From positions 2,914,001 through 2,978,000 of the forward strand of contig NZ_JAUSYO010000001.1 in assembly GCF_030816935.1 (NCBI RefSeq): 64,000 nucleotides of DNA, written 5' to 3'. Both the position numbers and the translations under genes were made by a program. This DNA is from Arthrobacter sp. B3I9 (GTDB taxonomy: Bacteria > Actinomycetota > Actinomycetes > Actinomycetales > Micrococcaceae). This document shows positions 1 through 9,380 of this stretch, piece after piece. Below the pieces are notes generated by a model, which saw only the letters and a program-made list of their open reading frames with translations, did no database searches and was not told the origin of the DNA. Position 1 is the first letter of the stretch. Every line of letters starts with the position of its first letter.

Positions 1-2
1 TA

Positions 3-50
3 CGACTAGATGTAGCTGAATAACAAGCCTGTAATTACTACATGTAGTGT
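3..50 (-). promoter_or_regulatory. Probable NrdR-box pair
   Basis: Two related palindromic 16-mers lie at 3-18 and 35-50. The second has the perfect core ACTACATGTAGT (37-48). The first has CTAGATGTAG, matching the second at nine of ten core positions. Their centres are 32 bp apart, three helical turns, which is the known geometry of paired NrdR boxes, and the cores resemble the NrdR consensus (CWAYATNTWG type, from memory). The pair lies just downstream of hisD on the minus strand, so the regulated gene should begin to the left of the window, possibly nrdR or an nrd operon. The tract is AT-rich against a GC-rich background. No gene is visible in 1-61. Confidence 0.55.
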
Positions 51-61
51 TCTCGAACCCG

Positions 62-1465
62 TCAGGAACCGTTGCCGAACCGGGCCGTGACGGCCTCCCC
101 GTGCGCCGGCAGGTCTTCCGCGCCGGCCAGGCTCACGATGTGGGAGCTCACCTGTTCCAGCGCCGTGCGGCTGTAATTGATCACCTGGATGGCACGCAGG
201 AATGTCGTGACGTTCAACCCGGACGAGAACGCGGCAGTGCCGCTGGTGGGCAGGACGTGGTTGGACCCTGCGCAGTAGTCCCCCAGGCTCACGGGGCTGT
301 AATCGCCGACGAAAATCGCCCCGGCGTTCCGGATCCGCGCCGCCACTCCGGCCGCATCCGCCGTCATGATTTCCAGGTGCTCCGCCGCGTAGGCGTCGCA
401 GGCGGCAATCCCCTGTTCCAGGTCGTCCACCAGGACGACGCCGGACTGGGGGCCGGAGAGGGCCTCGCGGACCCGCGCACTATGTTTGGTGCGGGCGGCA
501 CGGCGCTCCAGCTCCTCCTGGACTGCCGCGGCGAGCTCCTCGGAATCCGTGATGAGCACGGAGGCTGCTTTCGGGTCGTGCTCGGCCTGGCTGATCAGGT
601 CGGCCGCGACGAGGTCCGGCTGCGCGGTGGCATCGGCCAGGATCGCGATTTCGGTGGTCCCCGCCTCGGAGTCGATCCCCACGACCCCCTTCACGAGCCG
701 CTTGGCGGTGGCGACGAAGATGTTGCCGGGGCCCGTCACCACATCCACCGGGTCGATTCCGGCGCGGTTTTCATCCGCTCCGGCGGCCGGGATTCCGTAG
801 GCAAATGCCGCGATGGCCTGGGCGCCCCCGATCGCGTAGACCTCCTCGATGCCGAGCAGGCATGCGGCTGCGAGGATGGTGGGGTGCGGCAGCCCGCCAA
901 AATCCTTTTGCGGCGGTGACGCCAGTGCAATGGACTCGACGCCGGCCGCGAGGGCCGGAACAACATTCATGATCACCGAGGACGGATACACCGCAAGGCC
1001 GCCCGGGACGTAGAGGCCCACCCGGCCCACCGGGACCCAGTTCTGGCTGACGACGGCGCCGTCGCCGAGTTCGACATCGGTGTCCGCCGGGCGCTGGGCG
1101 TCCGCGAACCGGCGCGCGCGCCGGATGGATTCTTCCAGCGCTGCCCGCACGGCGGGATCGAGCCCGGCCAGCGCCGCCTGCAGTGCTTCGGCGGGAACCC
1201 GCGGATGCTCCTGCTCCACGCCGTCGAACTGGAGTGCCAGTTCCCGGAGGGCTTCGAATCCACGGCCGCGGACCCCGGCAATGATGTCCAGGACCTTCTC
1301 TTCCGCGTCTGCCCGGGTGCCGGTCTGCGCGCGGGGCACGGCGGCGCGGAGCCCCGCCAGGGACAACCGCTGACCACGCAGGTCGACGGTGCGGAAAGCG
1401 GGGCCGGCGGCGGTCGAGGGCACAGTGCTTTCGGTGGACTGAGGGCTCTCAGGTGTAAGGGTCAC
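62..1465 (-). CDS. hisD: Histidinol dehydrogenase
   Basis: Catalyses the last two steps of histidine synthesis, oxidising L-histidinol to L-histidine with two NAD+ in the cytoplasm. The 467-residue product shows family hallmarks: [14 protein letters not shown] near residue 240, the QAEHD zinc-ligand segment near 290, and the C-terminal [21 protein letters not shown] block with the second metal-binding region. Length is slightly above the usual 430-440 because of a Ser/Thr/Pro-rich N-terminus. The start is GTG at 1465; the ribosome binding site is weak, so a later start is possible. The other his genes are not in this window, so hisD appears detached from an operon or begins one to the left. 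Confidence 0.96.
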   Translation of the reverse strand: MTLTPESPQSTESTVPSTAAGPAFRTVDLRGQRLSLAGLRAAVPRAQTGTRADAEEKVLDIIAGVRGRGFEALRELALQFDGVEQEHPRVPAEALQAALAGLDPAVRAALEESIRRARRFADAQRPADTDVELGDGAVVSQNWVPVGRVGLYVPGGLAVYPSSVIMNVVPALAAGVESIALASPPQKDFGGLPHPTILAAACLLGIEEVYAIGGAQAIAAFAYGIPAAGADENRAGIDPVDVVTGPGNIFVATAKRLVKGVVGIDSEAGTTEIAILADATAQPDLVAADLISQAEHDPKAASVLITDSEELAAAVQEELERRAARTKHSARVREALSGPQSGVVLVDDLEQGIAACDAYAAEHLEIMTADAAGVAARIRNAGAIFVGDYSPVSLGDYCAGSNHVLPTSGTAAFSSGLNVTTFLRAIQVINYSRTALEQVSSHIVSLAGAEDLPAHGEAVTARFGNGS

Positions 1466-1506
1466 CCGCCCATTTTACGTGCCGGGGCGCGGCCGCATGG
1501 ACGCTG

Positions 1507-2121
1507 TTACGCGGGTTCCCCGGATGCCGGGTTCCCGGGTGCCGGCTTCCTGGCTGCTGGCGTCTTGGGGGCGGCCAGGAACCGGCCAACGAACAGGGTG
1601 AGGGCGACGGCGGCCGGCCAGATGGCGAGCACCGCGTAGGAGCGCAGTGAAAACGCGATGCTGGCGTTGGCCGAAGCATCTTCCGGCGCGCCCCACCATT
1701 GCCCGCACAGCACGCCGGTCCGCCAGGCAAGCAACGCTCCCAACGCCCCGGCTGCAACCACCAGGACGACGTCCGTGACCGCTCGCTCCTCCTCCCGCAC
1801 GCCGGAGGCCAGCGCCCCGGCGATGCAGCCGGCAAGCAGGAACAGCCCGGCGAGCACCAGGTCGCGCGGCAGCCACGTGTCCAGGTTGCTGCCGCTGCGC
1901 AGCGCCGGGTTTCCGGACAGGACGTTCAGTCCCGACGGCGCCAGCACCCACCACAGCACCCCCACCGGCACGCCGGCAGCGGCGATGGCCGCGGGCCAGC
2001 GTAGGCGCGTCCGGCCTGCCGCGTGTATCCGGACCGCCCCATGCATCCAGCTTGGGCGTCCGGGGCCGTCCTTGCCTTCCTCAGGCTGCTGGACCGGGCG
2101 GTGTACTGCGGGTTGTGTCAT
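1507..2121 (-). CDS. Unknown multi-pass membrane protein
   Basis: A 204-residue protein I do not recognise by family. It has a charged cytoplasmic N-terminus, then about four hydrophobic stretches (near residues 38-60, 84-105, 112-130 and 160-182). The C-terminus is a Pro/Ala-rich tail made of imperfect five-residue repeats, encoded by a 15-bp tandem repeat at 1514-1558. The ATG at 2121 was chosen because the longer reading frame up to 2274 runs into the divergent promoter region and starts without support. It lies 41 bp upstream of hisD on the same strand and could be co-transcribed with it. Function unknown. Confidence 0.75.
   Translation of the reverse strand: MTQPAVHRPVQQPEEGKDGPGRPSWMHGAVRIHAAGRTRLRWPAAIAAAGVPVGVLWWVLAPSGLNVLSGNPALRSGSNLDTWLPRDLVLAGLFLLAGCIAGALASGVREEERAVTDVVLVVAAGALGALLAWRTGVLCGQWWGAPEDASANASIAFSLRSYAVLAIWPAAVALTLFVGRFLAAPKTPAARKPAPGNPASGEPA
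1514..1558 (-). repeat. 15-bp tandem repeat, three units, in a coding tail
   Basis: Three imperfect 15-bp units (1514-1528, 1529-1543, 1544-1558), with the pattern continuing more weakly to about 1573. They encode the Pro/Ala-rich C-terminus of the membrane protein. This is one of eight loci in the window with the same 15-bp period. Confidence 0.7.
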
Positions 2122-2297
2122 GCAACAAACCTTAACAAGCATTCGGCTGGTCGGGCTCCCGCCGGGCGGCCGGGGAGGAGGAGCCTGCATGACGGTCCGT
2201 GACGGCGGCAGATCACTCAGGTACCGCGGCCTGTCCGGGGAGCAATACGCTTGCAGGGTAGAAACATTCGGCACGTGCAGCAGGGAGTTGGATCGCA

Positions 2298-2798
2298 GTG
2301 GCCTCAGAAGAGGAGACCTTCGAAGGAACCTTCAAGGAAATGTTCCGCCGGCATGCGGCAGGCGTGGCCATCATTACCGCCAATTACAACGGCCTTCCGT
2401 TTGGTTTCACCGCAACCTCGGTGGCCTCCCTTTCGGCCAAGCCGCCCCGGTTCACGTTCAACATGGCGCGGACCTCCAGCTCCTGGCCGGCGGTGGCCAA
2501 CACCACCTACATCGGCGTGCACATGCTCGGGCTCGAGAACCAGGAGCTGGCCGACCGTTTCGCACGCTCCCGCAACCGGTTCGAGGGCGACCACTGGGAG
2601 CTGGGCGCGCACGAGGTGCCCATCCTCAAGGACGTGTCCGGCTGGCTGATCGGCAAGATCCAGATGCGGCTCTCCTTCGAGAACAACGCCGTGGTCGTCG
2701 TCGAGGTGGTGGAGGGTGCGGTCGGCGGCGACGGCACACCGCTGCTGTACCACGGGGGCAGCTACAGCCGGCCGGTCCCGCTGGACTACGAGATCTAG
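2298..2798 (+). CDS. Flavin reductase-like FMN-binding protein
   Basis: A 166-residue protein of the flavin reductase-like split-barrel family, which binds FMN and commonly supplies reduced flavin to a two-component monooxygenase. The N-terminal FKEMFRRHAAGVAIITANY block, the GFTATSVASLSAKPP segment and the later NTTYIGVHMLG region follow the family pattern (flavin-contacting TATS motif and a Ser/Lys/Pro loop). Start is GTG at 2298. It is monocistronic, divergent from the 1507-2121 gene with 176 bp between them and convergent with dnaE. No partner monooxygenase is adjacent, so the physiological substrate cannot be inferred. Confidence 0.85.
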   Translation: MASEEETFEGTFKEMFRRHAAGVAIITANYNGLPFGFTATSVASLSAKPPRFTFNMARTSSSWPAVANTTYIGVHMLGLENQELADRFARSRNRFEGDHWELGAHEVPILKDVSGWLIGKIQMRLSFENNAVVVVEVVEGAVGGDGTPLLYHGGSYSRPVPLDYEI

Positions 2799-2825
2799 AC
2801 GCAGGCAGGCGCCCGCCGCCCTGCC

Positions 2826-5800
2826 TCAGCTGTCGAGGCAGGTCGGGCCGAGGAGCACCTTCAGGTCGCCGAACAGCGAGGGACTCGGGTTGACCCGCAG
2901 GTGCACGGGCAGGCCCATCACCTCCACCCGGGAGTCGCCCTGCAGGTGCAGGCGGACCTCCGACTTGCCGCGGTGCGTCCTGAGCACGTCGCCGAGTTCC
3001 GTCACCACGGCCTCCGTGGCCTTATGCGTCGGCATGGTGATCACCAAAGGCCCGTTCAGGCCCTCGCTCAGGTCCGGGACCGAGAGTTCCATGCAGTTCA
3101 ACGCCACGGCGCCGTCATCGCGGCGCTGCAGCCGGCCCTTGACCACCACGATCAGGTCCTCGGCCAGCACCGAGGCGATGGGGCCGTAGACCTGCCCGAA
3201 GAACATGACCTCGACGGAGCCGCCCAGGTCCTCGATCTCAGCGCGGGCGTAGGCGTTGCCGCTGGCCTTCGCGATGCGCCGGCTCAGCGAGGTGATCATG
3301 CCCGCGATGGTGACGATGGCGCCGTCGTGCGGGCCGTCCTCGGCAATGATCGAGGTGATGGACTGGTCCGCGTGCTGGCTCAGGAGTCCCTCGAGGCCCT
3401 GCAGCGGGTGGTCCGAGACGTAGAGGCCGAGCATGTCGCGTTCGAACGAGAGCTTGTCCTTCTTCTCCCACTCGGGAAGGTCGGGGATCTCGATGCTGAG
3501 GGATGACTCGGATTCGGCTTCGTCGAACCCTGCGAAAAGGTCGAACTGTCCGATCGCCTCATTGCGCTTGAGCGTGATGACGGAGTCGATGGCCTCCTCA
3601 TGGACCATGGCCAGGGCGCGCCGGTGGTGGTTCAGGGAATCAAAGGCCCCCGCCTTGATCAGGGATTCGATGGTGCGCTTGTTGCAGACCACCGCGGGCA
3701 CCTTCATCAGGTAGTCCTTGAAGGACGTGTACGCGCCTTCCTTCTCGCGCGCCGCCACCATGGCCTCGACGACGTTGACACCGACGTTGCGGATGGCGCC
3801 CATGCCGAAGCGGATGTCATCGCCCACCGGGGTGAAGTTCAGCGCCGACTCGTTGACATCCGGCGGCAGCACGGTGATACCCATGCGCCGGCATTCGTTG
3901 AGGTAGATCGCCGACTTGTCCTTGTCGTCACCGACGCTGGTCAGCAGCGCGGCCATGTACTCCGGGGCGTAGTGCGCCTTCAGGTAGGCGGTCCAGTAGG
4001 AGATCACGCCGTACGCGGCCGAGTGGGCCTTGTTGAACGCGTAGTCGGAGAACGGCAGCAGGATGTCCCAGAGGGTCTTGACGGCGGCCATCGAGTAGCC
4101 GTTGTCCTGCATGCCCTGCGAGAATCCGGCGAACTGCTTGTCCAGCTCGGATTTCTTCTTCTTGCCCATGGCACGGCGGAGGATGTCGGCCTGGCCCAGG
4201 GTATAGCCGGCAAGCTTCTGCGCCACGGCCATGACCTGCTCCTGGTACACGATCAGCCCGTAGGTGCCGCCCAGGATCTCGGCGAGCGGTTCCTCCAGCT
4301 CCGGGTGGATCGGGATGACCTCCTGGATGCCGTTCTTGCGCAGCGCGTAGTCGGTGTGCGCGTTGGCGCCCATGGGGCCCGGCCGGTAGAGGGCCAGGAC
4401 GGCGGAGATGTCTTCGAAGTTGTCAGGCTTCATGAGCTTGAGCAGGGAACGCATCGGCCCGCCGTCGAGCTGGAACACGCCGAGGGTGTCGCCGCGGGCC
4501 AGCAGCTCGTAGGATGCGGCGTCGTCGAGGGCCAGGGATTCGAGGTCCAGGTCGATCCCGCGGTTCATCTTGATGTTTTCCAGGGCGTCGGAAATGATCG
4601 TGAGGTTCCGCAGGCCGAGGAAGTCCATCTTGATCAGGCCGAGGCCCTCGGACGTCGGATAGTCGAACTGCGTGATGACCTGGCCGTCCTGGAAGCGGCG
4701 CATGATGGGGATGACGTCGATGATCGGGTCCGAGGACATGATGACGCCGGCCGCGTGGACACCCCATTGCCGCTTCAGGCCTTCAATGCCCAGCGCCGTC
4801 TCGAAGACCTTGGCGGCCTCCGGGTCCGTGGCAATCAGCTGCCGGAAGTCCCCGGCCTCGCTGTAGCGCTTGGAGTCCTTGTTCTGGATGTCGGCCAGCG
4901 GAATGTCCTTGGCCATCACGGCCGGCGGCAGCGCCTTGGTCAGCGTCTCGCCCATGCTGAACGGGTAGCCCAGCACGCGCGAGGAGTCCTTGAGCGCCTG
5001 CTTGGTCTTGATGGTGCCGTAGGTGACGATCATGGCGACGCGTTCGTCGCCGTACTTGCGTGTCACGTAGTCGATCACTTCGGACCGGCGCCGGTCATCG
5101 AAGTCGACGTCGAAGTCAGGCATGGAGACGCGGTCCGGGTTGAGGAAGCGCTCGAAGATCAGGCCGTGGTGCAGCGGATCCAGGTCGGTGATGCGCATCG
5201 CGTACGCCACCATGGAACCGGCGCCGGAGCCACGTCCCGGGCCCACCCGAATGCCGTTGTTCTTGGCCCAGTTGATGAAGTCGGCCACCACCAGGAAGTA
5301 GCCCGGGAAGCCCATGGAGGTGATGACCTCCAGCTCATAATCGGCCTGCTGGCGGACCTTGTCCGGGATGCCCTGTGGATAGCGGTAGCGGAGGCCCTTG
5401 TCGACTTCCTTGACCAGCCAGGAGGTTTCGTCCTCGCCCTCGGGGCAGGGGAACCGGGGCATGTAGTTCGCGCCGGTGTTGAACGATACGTCGCAGCGCT
5501 CCGCGATCAGCAGCGTGTTGTCGCAGGCCTCCGGGTGGTCGCGGAACAGCTCCCGCATTTCCTGCGGCGACTTCAGGTAGTACCCGCTGCCGGAGAACGC
5601 GAAGCGCGAACCGCCGTTGTCGTAGGTGGGTTCCAGCAGCGTGGAGCCTGACTGAATGGCCAGCAGGGCCTCGTGCGCCTTGGCGTCGTGCTCGTGCGTG
5701 TAGTGCAGGTCGTTGGTGGCCACCAGCGGGAGGTTCAGTTCCTTGGCCAGGCGCAGCAGGTCGCCTGTGACGCGCCGCTCGATGTCCAGGCCGTGGTCCA

Positions 5801-6383
5801 TGAGTTCGCAGAAGTAGTTTTCCGCGCCGAAGATGTCGCGGAACTCGGCGGCGGCCTCCAAGGCTTCCCGGTACTGCCCCAGGCGGAGCCTTGTCTGGAC
5901 CTCGCCGGACGGGCAACCGGTGGTGGCAATCAGGCCTTCGGAGTAGGTGTTCAGCAGTTCCCGGTCCAGCCGGGGCCACTTGCCGAAGACCGAATCAAGG
6001 GAGGCGATGGAGGAGGCCCGGAACAGGTTCCGCATGCCGACGTTGTTGTAGCTGAGCAGGGTCATGTGCGTGTAGGACCCGCCGCCGGAGATGTCGTCCT
6101 TGCGCTGGTTTTCCTCGCCCCAGCGCACCCTGGTCTTGTCCGTGCGCGCGGTTCCGGGCGTGACGTAGGCCTCGACGCCGATGATCGGCCTGATGCCCTT
6201 GTCCGTGGCCCGCTTCCAGAAGTCGAACGCCCCGAAGAGATAGCCGTGGTCCGTCGTTGCCAGGGCGGGCATGCCCAGCCGCTCGGTTTCGTCGAAGAGC
6301 TCGCCGAGCCGGGCGGCACCGTCCAGCATGGAGTACTCGGTGTGGTTGTGGAGATGGACAAACGAGTCGTTGCTGGAAGTCAC
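2826..6383 (-). CDS. dnaE: DNA polymerase III alpha subunit
   Basis: Replicative polymerase catalytic subunit, 1185 residues, matching DnaE1 length. The N-terminal PHP domain begins HLHNHTEYSMLDG (residues about 10-22), where histidines keep the metal-binding proofreading-type pattern. The palm carries RGSGAGSMVAYAM and the catalytic PDFDVDFDDRRR near residues 420-431 with its aspartates. A tandem helix-hairpin-helix and an OB fold (ITSIIAEDGPHDGAIVTIAG, about 1015-1035) follow. Start is ATG at 6383. It is transcribed after rluD with 49 bp between them, and is probably also expressed independently. No truncation or intein is visible. Confidence 0.97.
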   Translation of the reverse strand: MTSSNDSFVHLHNHTEYSMLDGAARLGELFDETERLGMPALATTDHGYLFGAFDFWKRATDKGIRPIIGVEAYVTPGTARTDKTRVRWGEENQRKDDISGGGSYTHMTLLSYNNVGMRNLFRASSIASLDSVFGKWPRLDRELLNTYSEGLIATTGCPSGEVQTRLRLGQYREALEAAAEFRDIFGAENYFCELMDHGLDIERRVTGDLLRLAKELNLPLVATNDLHYTHEHDAKAHEALLAIQSGSTLLEPTYDNGGSRFAFSGSGYYLKSPQEMRELFRDHPEACDNTLLIAERCDVSFNTGANYMPRFPCPEGEDETSWLVKEVDKGLRYRYPQGIPDKVRQQADYELEVITSMGFPGYFLVVADFINWAKNNGIRVGPGRGSGAGSMVAYAMRITDLDPLHHGLIFERFLNPDRVSMPDFDVDFDDRRRSEVIDYVTRKYGDERVAMIVTYGTIKTKQALKDSSRVLGYPFSMGETLTKALPPAVMAKDIPLADIQNKDSKRYSEAGDFRQLIATDPEAAKVFETALGIEGLKRQWGVHAAGVIMSSDPIIDVIPIMRRFQDGQVITQFDYPTSEGLGLIKMDFLGLRNLTIISDALENIKMNRGIDLDLESLALDDAASYELLARGDTLGVFQLDGGPMRSLLKLMKPDNFEDISAVLALYRPGPMGANAHTDYALRKNGIQEVIPIHPELEEPLAEILGGTYGLIVYQEQVMAVAQKLAGYTLGQADILRRAMGKKKKSELDKQFAGFSQGMQDNGYSMAAVKTLWDILLPFSDYAFNKAHSAAYGVISYWTAYLKAHYAPEYMAALLTSVGDDKDKSAIYLNECRRMGITVLPPDVNESALNFTPVGDDIRFGMGAIRNVGVNVVEAMVAAREKEGAYTSFKDYLMKVPAVVCNKRTIESLIKAGAFDSLNHHRRALAMVHEEAIDSVITLKRNEAIGQFDLFAGFDEAESESSLSIEIPDLPEWEKKDKLSFERDMLGLYVSDHPLQGLEGLLSQHADQSITSIIAEDGPHDGAIVTIAGMITSLSRRIAKASGNAYARAEIEDLGGSVEVMFFGQVYGPIASVLAEDLIVVVKGRLQRRDDGAVALNCMELSVPDLSEGLNGPLVITMPTHKATEAVVTELGDVLRTHRGKSEVRLHLQGDSRVEVMGLPVHLRVNPSPSLFGDLKVLLGPTCLDS

Positions 6384-6399
6384 CGGACCATTCTAGTGC

Positions 6400-6426
6400 C
6401 GCCGGGACCGCAAACCGTTCCCGGCG
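6400..6426 (-). terminator. Hairpin after rluD
   Basis: An 11-bp imperfect stem, CGCCGGGACCG at 6400-6410 paired with CGTTCCCGGCG at 6416-6426, with loop CAAAC. It sits just past the rluD stop and before the dnaE start. No clear U-tract, so termination may be partial. Confidence 0.4.
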
Positions 6427-6432
6427 CGGCGG

Positions 6433-7389
6433 TCAGGCCTGGCCGGAGCCGAGGACTTCCAGCGCGTAGCTCAGGTCCTGCGGGTATTTGCTGGTCACGG
6501 TGACCCGCTCCCCCGTCCGGGGATGGTCGAAGGACAACTGCCGGGCGTGCAGCCACTGCCGGGTCAGGCCCAGCGTGGCGGCGAGCCGCGGATCGGCCCC
6601 GTAGGTCAGGTCCCCCGCGCAGGGGTGCCGGAGGGCGGCGAAGTGGACCCGGATCTGGTGGGTGCGCCCCGTCTCCAGGTGCACCTCAACGAGGGAGGCC
6701 TTGCCGAAAGCTTCGAGGACCTCGTAGTGGGTGACCGAGTCGCGCCCGTCCTCGATGACGGCGAACCGCCAGTCGTGCGCCGGGTGCCGGCCGATCGGCG
6801 CGTCGATCGTGCCCGCCAGCGGGTCCGGAAGGCCCTGGACGACGGCGTGGTAGACCTTGTCCACCGTCCGTTCCTTAAAAGCGCGCTTCAGTACGGTGTA
6901 GGCGTTCTCGGTCTTGGCCACCACCATCACGCCGGACGTTCCGACGTCGAGCCGGTGCACGATGCCGGCACGCTCCGGGGACCCGGAGGTCGAGATCCGG
7001 TATCCGGCGCCGGCGAGGCCGCCGACTACGGTCGGTCCCACCCAGCCGGGTGACGGGTGGGCTGCCACGCCGACCGGTTTGTCTATGACGACGAACTCGT
7101 CATCGTCCAGCAGGATGTTCAGGCCTTCCACGACTTCCTCCACGACTTCCAGGGGGTCCCGCCGTTCCGGGACGACGACGTCGAGGACGGCGCCGGGACT
7201 GAGCTTGAGGGACTTGCCGACGGCCTTGCCGTTGCAGCTGACCGCTCCTTCGGCGATGAGTGCTGCGGCCTGGGAGCGCGAAATGTCCATCAGCCGGGCC
7301 AGCCCGGCATCCACCCGGGTGCCGGCGAGATCGGCCGGAACTTCGAAGTGCCGGGGCGCCGCGGAGTCGACCGCCATGTCATCAGTCAT
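6433..7389 (-). CDS. rluD: 23S rRNA pseudouridine synthase, RluD-type
   Basis: A 318-residue RluA-superfamily pseudouridine synthase. An N-terminal S4 RNA-binding domain (about residues 20-75, with [21 protein letters not shown]) is followed by the catalytic domain. The active-site block [18 protein letters not shown] holds the essential aspartate, and [14 protein letters not shown] is the conserved arginine-containing strand. It probably modifies helix 69 of 23S rRNA, although other RluA-family targets cannot be excluded. The ATG at 7389 overlaps the lspA stop by four bases (ATGA), which fixes the start and implies translational coupling. The lspA-rluD order is common in bacteria. Confidence 0.93.
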   Translation of the reverse strand: MTDDMAVDSAAPRHFEVPADLAGTRVDAGLARLMDISRSQAAALIAEGAVSCNGKAVGKSLKLSPGAVLDVVVPERRDPLEVVEEVVEGLNILLDDDEFVVIDKPVGVAAHPSPGWVGPTVVGGLAGAGYRISTSGSPERAGIVHRLDVGTSGVMVVAKTENAYTVLKRAFKERTVDKVYHAVVQGLPDPLAGTIDAPIGRHPAHDWRFAVIEDGRDSVTHYEVLEAFGKASLVEVHLETGRTHQIRVHFAALRHPCAGDLTYGADPRLAATLGLTRQWLHARQLSFDHPRTGERVTVTSKYPQDLSYALEVLGSGQA

Positions 7390-7967
7390 GCTGGACCCTG
7401 TCCTTTTGGTGCTGCGAGATCCTTCTGGTGGTGCGAGCCGTCCAGGGAAATGCCCCGCAGCGTCAGCAGGCAGATAATCACCACAGAAGACACGACGGCG
7501 GAATCGGCAATGTTGAAGATCGCGAAGTTGGGCAGCTGGATGAAGTCCACCACGTGCCCCATCGCGAACGAGGGCTCGCGGAACAGCCGGTCGGTGAGGT
7601 TTCCCAGTGCTCCGCCCAGCAGCAGGCCCAGCGCCAGCGCCCACCAGGCCGAGCCGAGCTTCCGCAGCTGGAGCAGGATCGCCACCGAAACGGCGGCCAT
7701 GACGATGGTGAAGACCCACGTGACGTTTTCACCGATGGAGAACGCGGCCCCGGAGTTGCGGATGTAGTACCAGTGCAGCAGCGGCGGCAGGACCGGGATC
7801 CGCTCCCCCTCGACCATGGTGGTGGTGACCCACAGCTTTGTCAGCTGGTCGAAGACGTAGGCAAAGACGGCAAGTCCGGCAAAAATCGAGAGCAGCAGCG
7901 CCCGGCGGGGCTTGGCGTGCGCCACCGGCACGGGTGTTGTGGCGTCAGGGGTTGGGGCGTCAGTCAT
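7386..7967 (-). CDS. lspA: Lipoprotein signal peptidase (signal peptidase II)
   Basis: An aspartic protease of the cytoplasmic membrane that removes signal peptides from prolipoproteins after diacylglyceryl transfer. The 193-residue product has four transmembrane segments and the two catalytic aspartates in NLTDRLF and IFNIADSAV. The NSGAAFSIG motif is also typical. The N-terminal 20 residues are polar and cytoplasmic. It follows divIVA after a terminator-like hairpin (8050-8086), so it probably has its own promoter in 7968-8049. A lipoprotein substrate candidate is encoded at 30467-31021. Confidence 0.96.
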   Translation of the reverse strand: MTDAPTPDATTPVPVAHAKPRRALLLSIFAGLAVFAYVFDQLTKLWVTTTMVEGERIPVLPPLLHWYYIRNSGAAFSIGENVTWVFTIVMAAVSVAILLQLRKLGSAWWALALGLLLGGALGNLTDRLFREPSFAMGHVVDFIQLPNFAIFNIADSAVVSSVVIICLLTLRGISLDGSHHQKDLAAPKGQGPA

Positions 7968-8049
7968 AGGGCTTTCGTTCGGGAGCCAGTGCGGGACTGG
8001 AGGCCTGCTGCCGGAACAGGCAGGCCAGGGGATGCGGCGGTTAATGCAG

Positions 8050-8086
8050 AAAGCCGGCCGCCGAGGAAACCTCAGCCGCCGGCTTT
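8050..8086 (-). terminator. Strong hairpin terminator between divIVA and lspA
   Basis: A 17-bp stem with one mismatch and one G-U pair. The arms begin AAAGCCGG and end CCGGCTTT, around a three-base loop. It lies directly after the divIVA stop and closes the long division cluster. Confidence 0.75.
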
Positions 8087-8105
8087 CAGAATACGTGCAG
8101 ATTGC

Positions 8106-8792
8106 CTAGGTGGCCGGTTCGACCTCGGGGGCCGCGACGGAACCGCGGGCGTCCAGGTCGCGCAGCTGGCCTTCGATGTAGGCCTTCAGGCGGGAGCGGT
8201 AGTCCCGCTCGAAGCCGCGGAGTTGTTCGACCTTGCGTTCCAGCACGGAGCGCTGCTGCTCGAGGGCACCGAGGATCTTGCGGGACTTTTCCTGGGCATC
8301 GTTGACGAGGCTGCTGGCCTCGATCTGCGCCTCGGCAATGATCTTGTCGCGCTGCTGCTCGCCGTCGGCGATGTGCTTGTCGTGCATCTGCTGCGCCATG
8401 GCGAGCAGGCCGGCTGCGGACTCCGAGGCCGGGGTGGCGGCGACGGGCGCGGGGGCCGGTGCCGCGGCAGGAGCGGGCTCGGCTTCCTTCTTCTTTGCGG
8501 CTTCGGCGGTCTTTGCCTCGCCTTCGGCCTTGGCGCGGTCTTCCTTGTCCTTGGCGGCCGGGACGGGGGCCGGCACCTTTTCGACCACGGGGGCAGCGGC
8601 AGTGGAGCTGGCAGGCGTGCCGGCGCCGGATTCGGCGAGCTTCTTGCGCAGCTCGTCGTTCTCCTGGTTCAGGCGTCGCAGTTCGACGACGATCTCGTCC
8701 AGGAAGTCATCCACTTCGTCCTGGTCGTAGCCTTCGCGGAACTTGGTCGGCTGAAAGCGCTTGTTGACAACGTCTTCTGGCGTCAAAGCCAT
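8106..8792 (-). CDS. divIVA: Polar growth scaffold DivIVA (Wag31)
   Basis: A coiled-coil scaffold that marks negatively curved membrane at poles and septa and directs polar wall synthesis in actinobacteria. The 228-residue product has the membrane-binding N-terminal domain (ALTPEDVVNKRFQPTKFREGYDQDEVDDFLDEI, residues 2-34), an Ala/Pro/Lys-rich linker (about 55-120), and a second coiled coil with heptad spacing (about 125-215). It is the last gene of the cluster, 144 bp after yggT. A GAGGTGACC ribosome site precedes the ATG at 8792. In mycobacteria Wag31 is phosphorylated by PknA; no clear equivalent site is asserted here. Confidence 0.95.
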   Translation of the reverse strand: MALTPEDVVNKRFQPTKFREGYDQDEVDDFLDEIVVELRRLNQENDELRKKLAESGAGTPASSTAAAPVVEKVPAPVPAAKDKEDRAKAEGEAKTAEAAKKKEAEPAPAAAPAPAPVAATPASESAAGLLAMAQQMHDKHIADGEQQRDKIIAEAQIEASSLVNDAQEKSRKILGALEQQRSVLERKVEQLRGFERDYRSRLKAYIEGQLRDLDARGSVAAPEVEPAT

Positions 8793-8936
8793 CTGGTCAC
8801 CTCGTTGGTCTAGTTAGTCAGAGGCCTTTCGGCCGTCAAACTACGGTACCTAAATATGGTCTGGTTACTCTAATTCAACACCGAAGTGTCAAACCGGAGC
8901 TTTCTATCACTTGGCGGAGATCGGGTCCATGGTCCT

Positions 8937-9245
8937 TTATGCGGCGATGGGCTGGGCGTACACGACGCCCTTCGCGATCGACATCGCCACCGAGACCGCA
9001 ATGAACAGCAGCAGGAAGCCAAGGTCCAGGGACATCCCGCCGAGCCGCAGCGGCGGAATGAGCCGGCGGAGAAGTTTAAGGGGCCTGTCCGTGACGGAAT
9101 ATACGGCATGCGCGGCCACAAGAGCCACGCCGCGCGGCCGCCAGCTCCGCGCGAACATCTGGACCCAGTCAAAAACAAGCCGGACAATCAGGGCCACGAA
9201 AAAGAACAGCAGCGCGAGATAGACAAGTCCGAAAACGATTCCCAT
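8937..9245 (-). CDS. yggT: YggT family membrane protein
   Basis: A 102-residue protein with an N-terminal hydrophobic segment (IVFGLVYLALLFFFVALIVR) and a second near the C-terminus (LGFLLLFIAVSVAMSI), joined by a cytoplasmic loop with RLIPPLRLGG. The RPLxLLRRLIPPLR pattern is characteristic of the YggT family. In Gram-positive bacteria this gene is regularly found between sepF and divIVA, as here. The biochemical role is unclear; roles in division, osmotic stress or membrane-protein handling have been proposed. It is separated from sepF by a stable hairpin at 9331-9365, so expression may differ from that of sepF. Confidence 0.9.
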   Translation of the reverse strand: MGIVFGLVYLALLFFFVALIVRLVFDWVQMFARSWRPRGVALVAAHAVYSVTDRPLKLLRRLIPPLRLGGMSLDLGFLLLFIAVSVAMSIAKGVVYAQPIAA

Positions 9246-9330
9246 GAGTTAGCTCGAATCTCCATGTTCATTCCGGATACCGCAGTGTCCTTGGATGGTT
9301 ACGCCTCTATTTCAACACGGATAATTCAGT

Positions 9331-9365
9331 ACGGATGCCAGACAGGTGTCCTGCCTGGCATCCGT
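9331..9365 (-). terminator. Hairpin downstream of sepF
   Basis: A 16-bp stem with one G-U wobble: arms ACGGATGCCAG and CTGGCATCCGT on the outside, with a three-base loop. It begins 15 bases after the sepF stop. An oligo-T run on the minus strand precedes the stem rather than following it, so it may act as an attenuator or processing site instead of a full terminator. Confidence 0.55.
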
Positions 9366-9380
9366 GGAAAAAAATCCGGA

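Noticed and set aside
3600..5651. A 683-codon plus-strand frame over dnaE
   Set aside because: Antisense to an intact dnaE and low in complexity; a by-product of GC-biased third positions.
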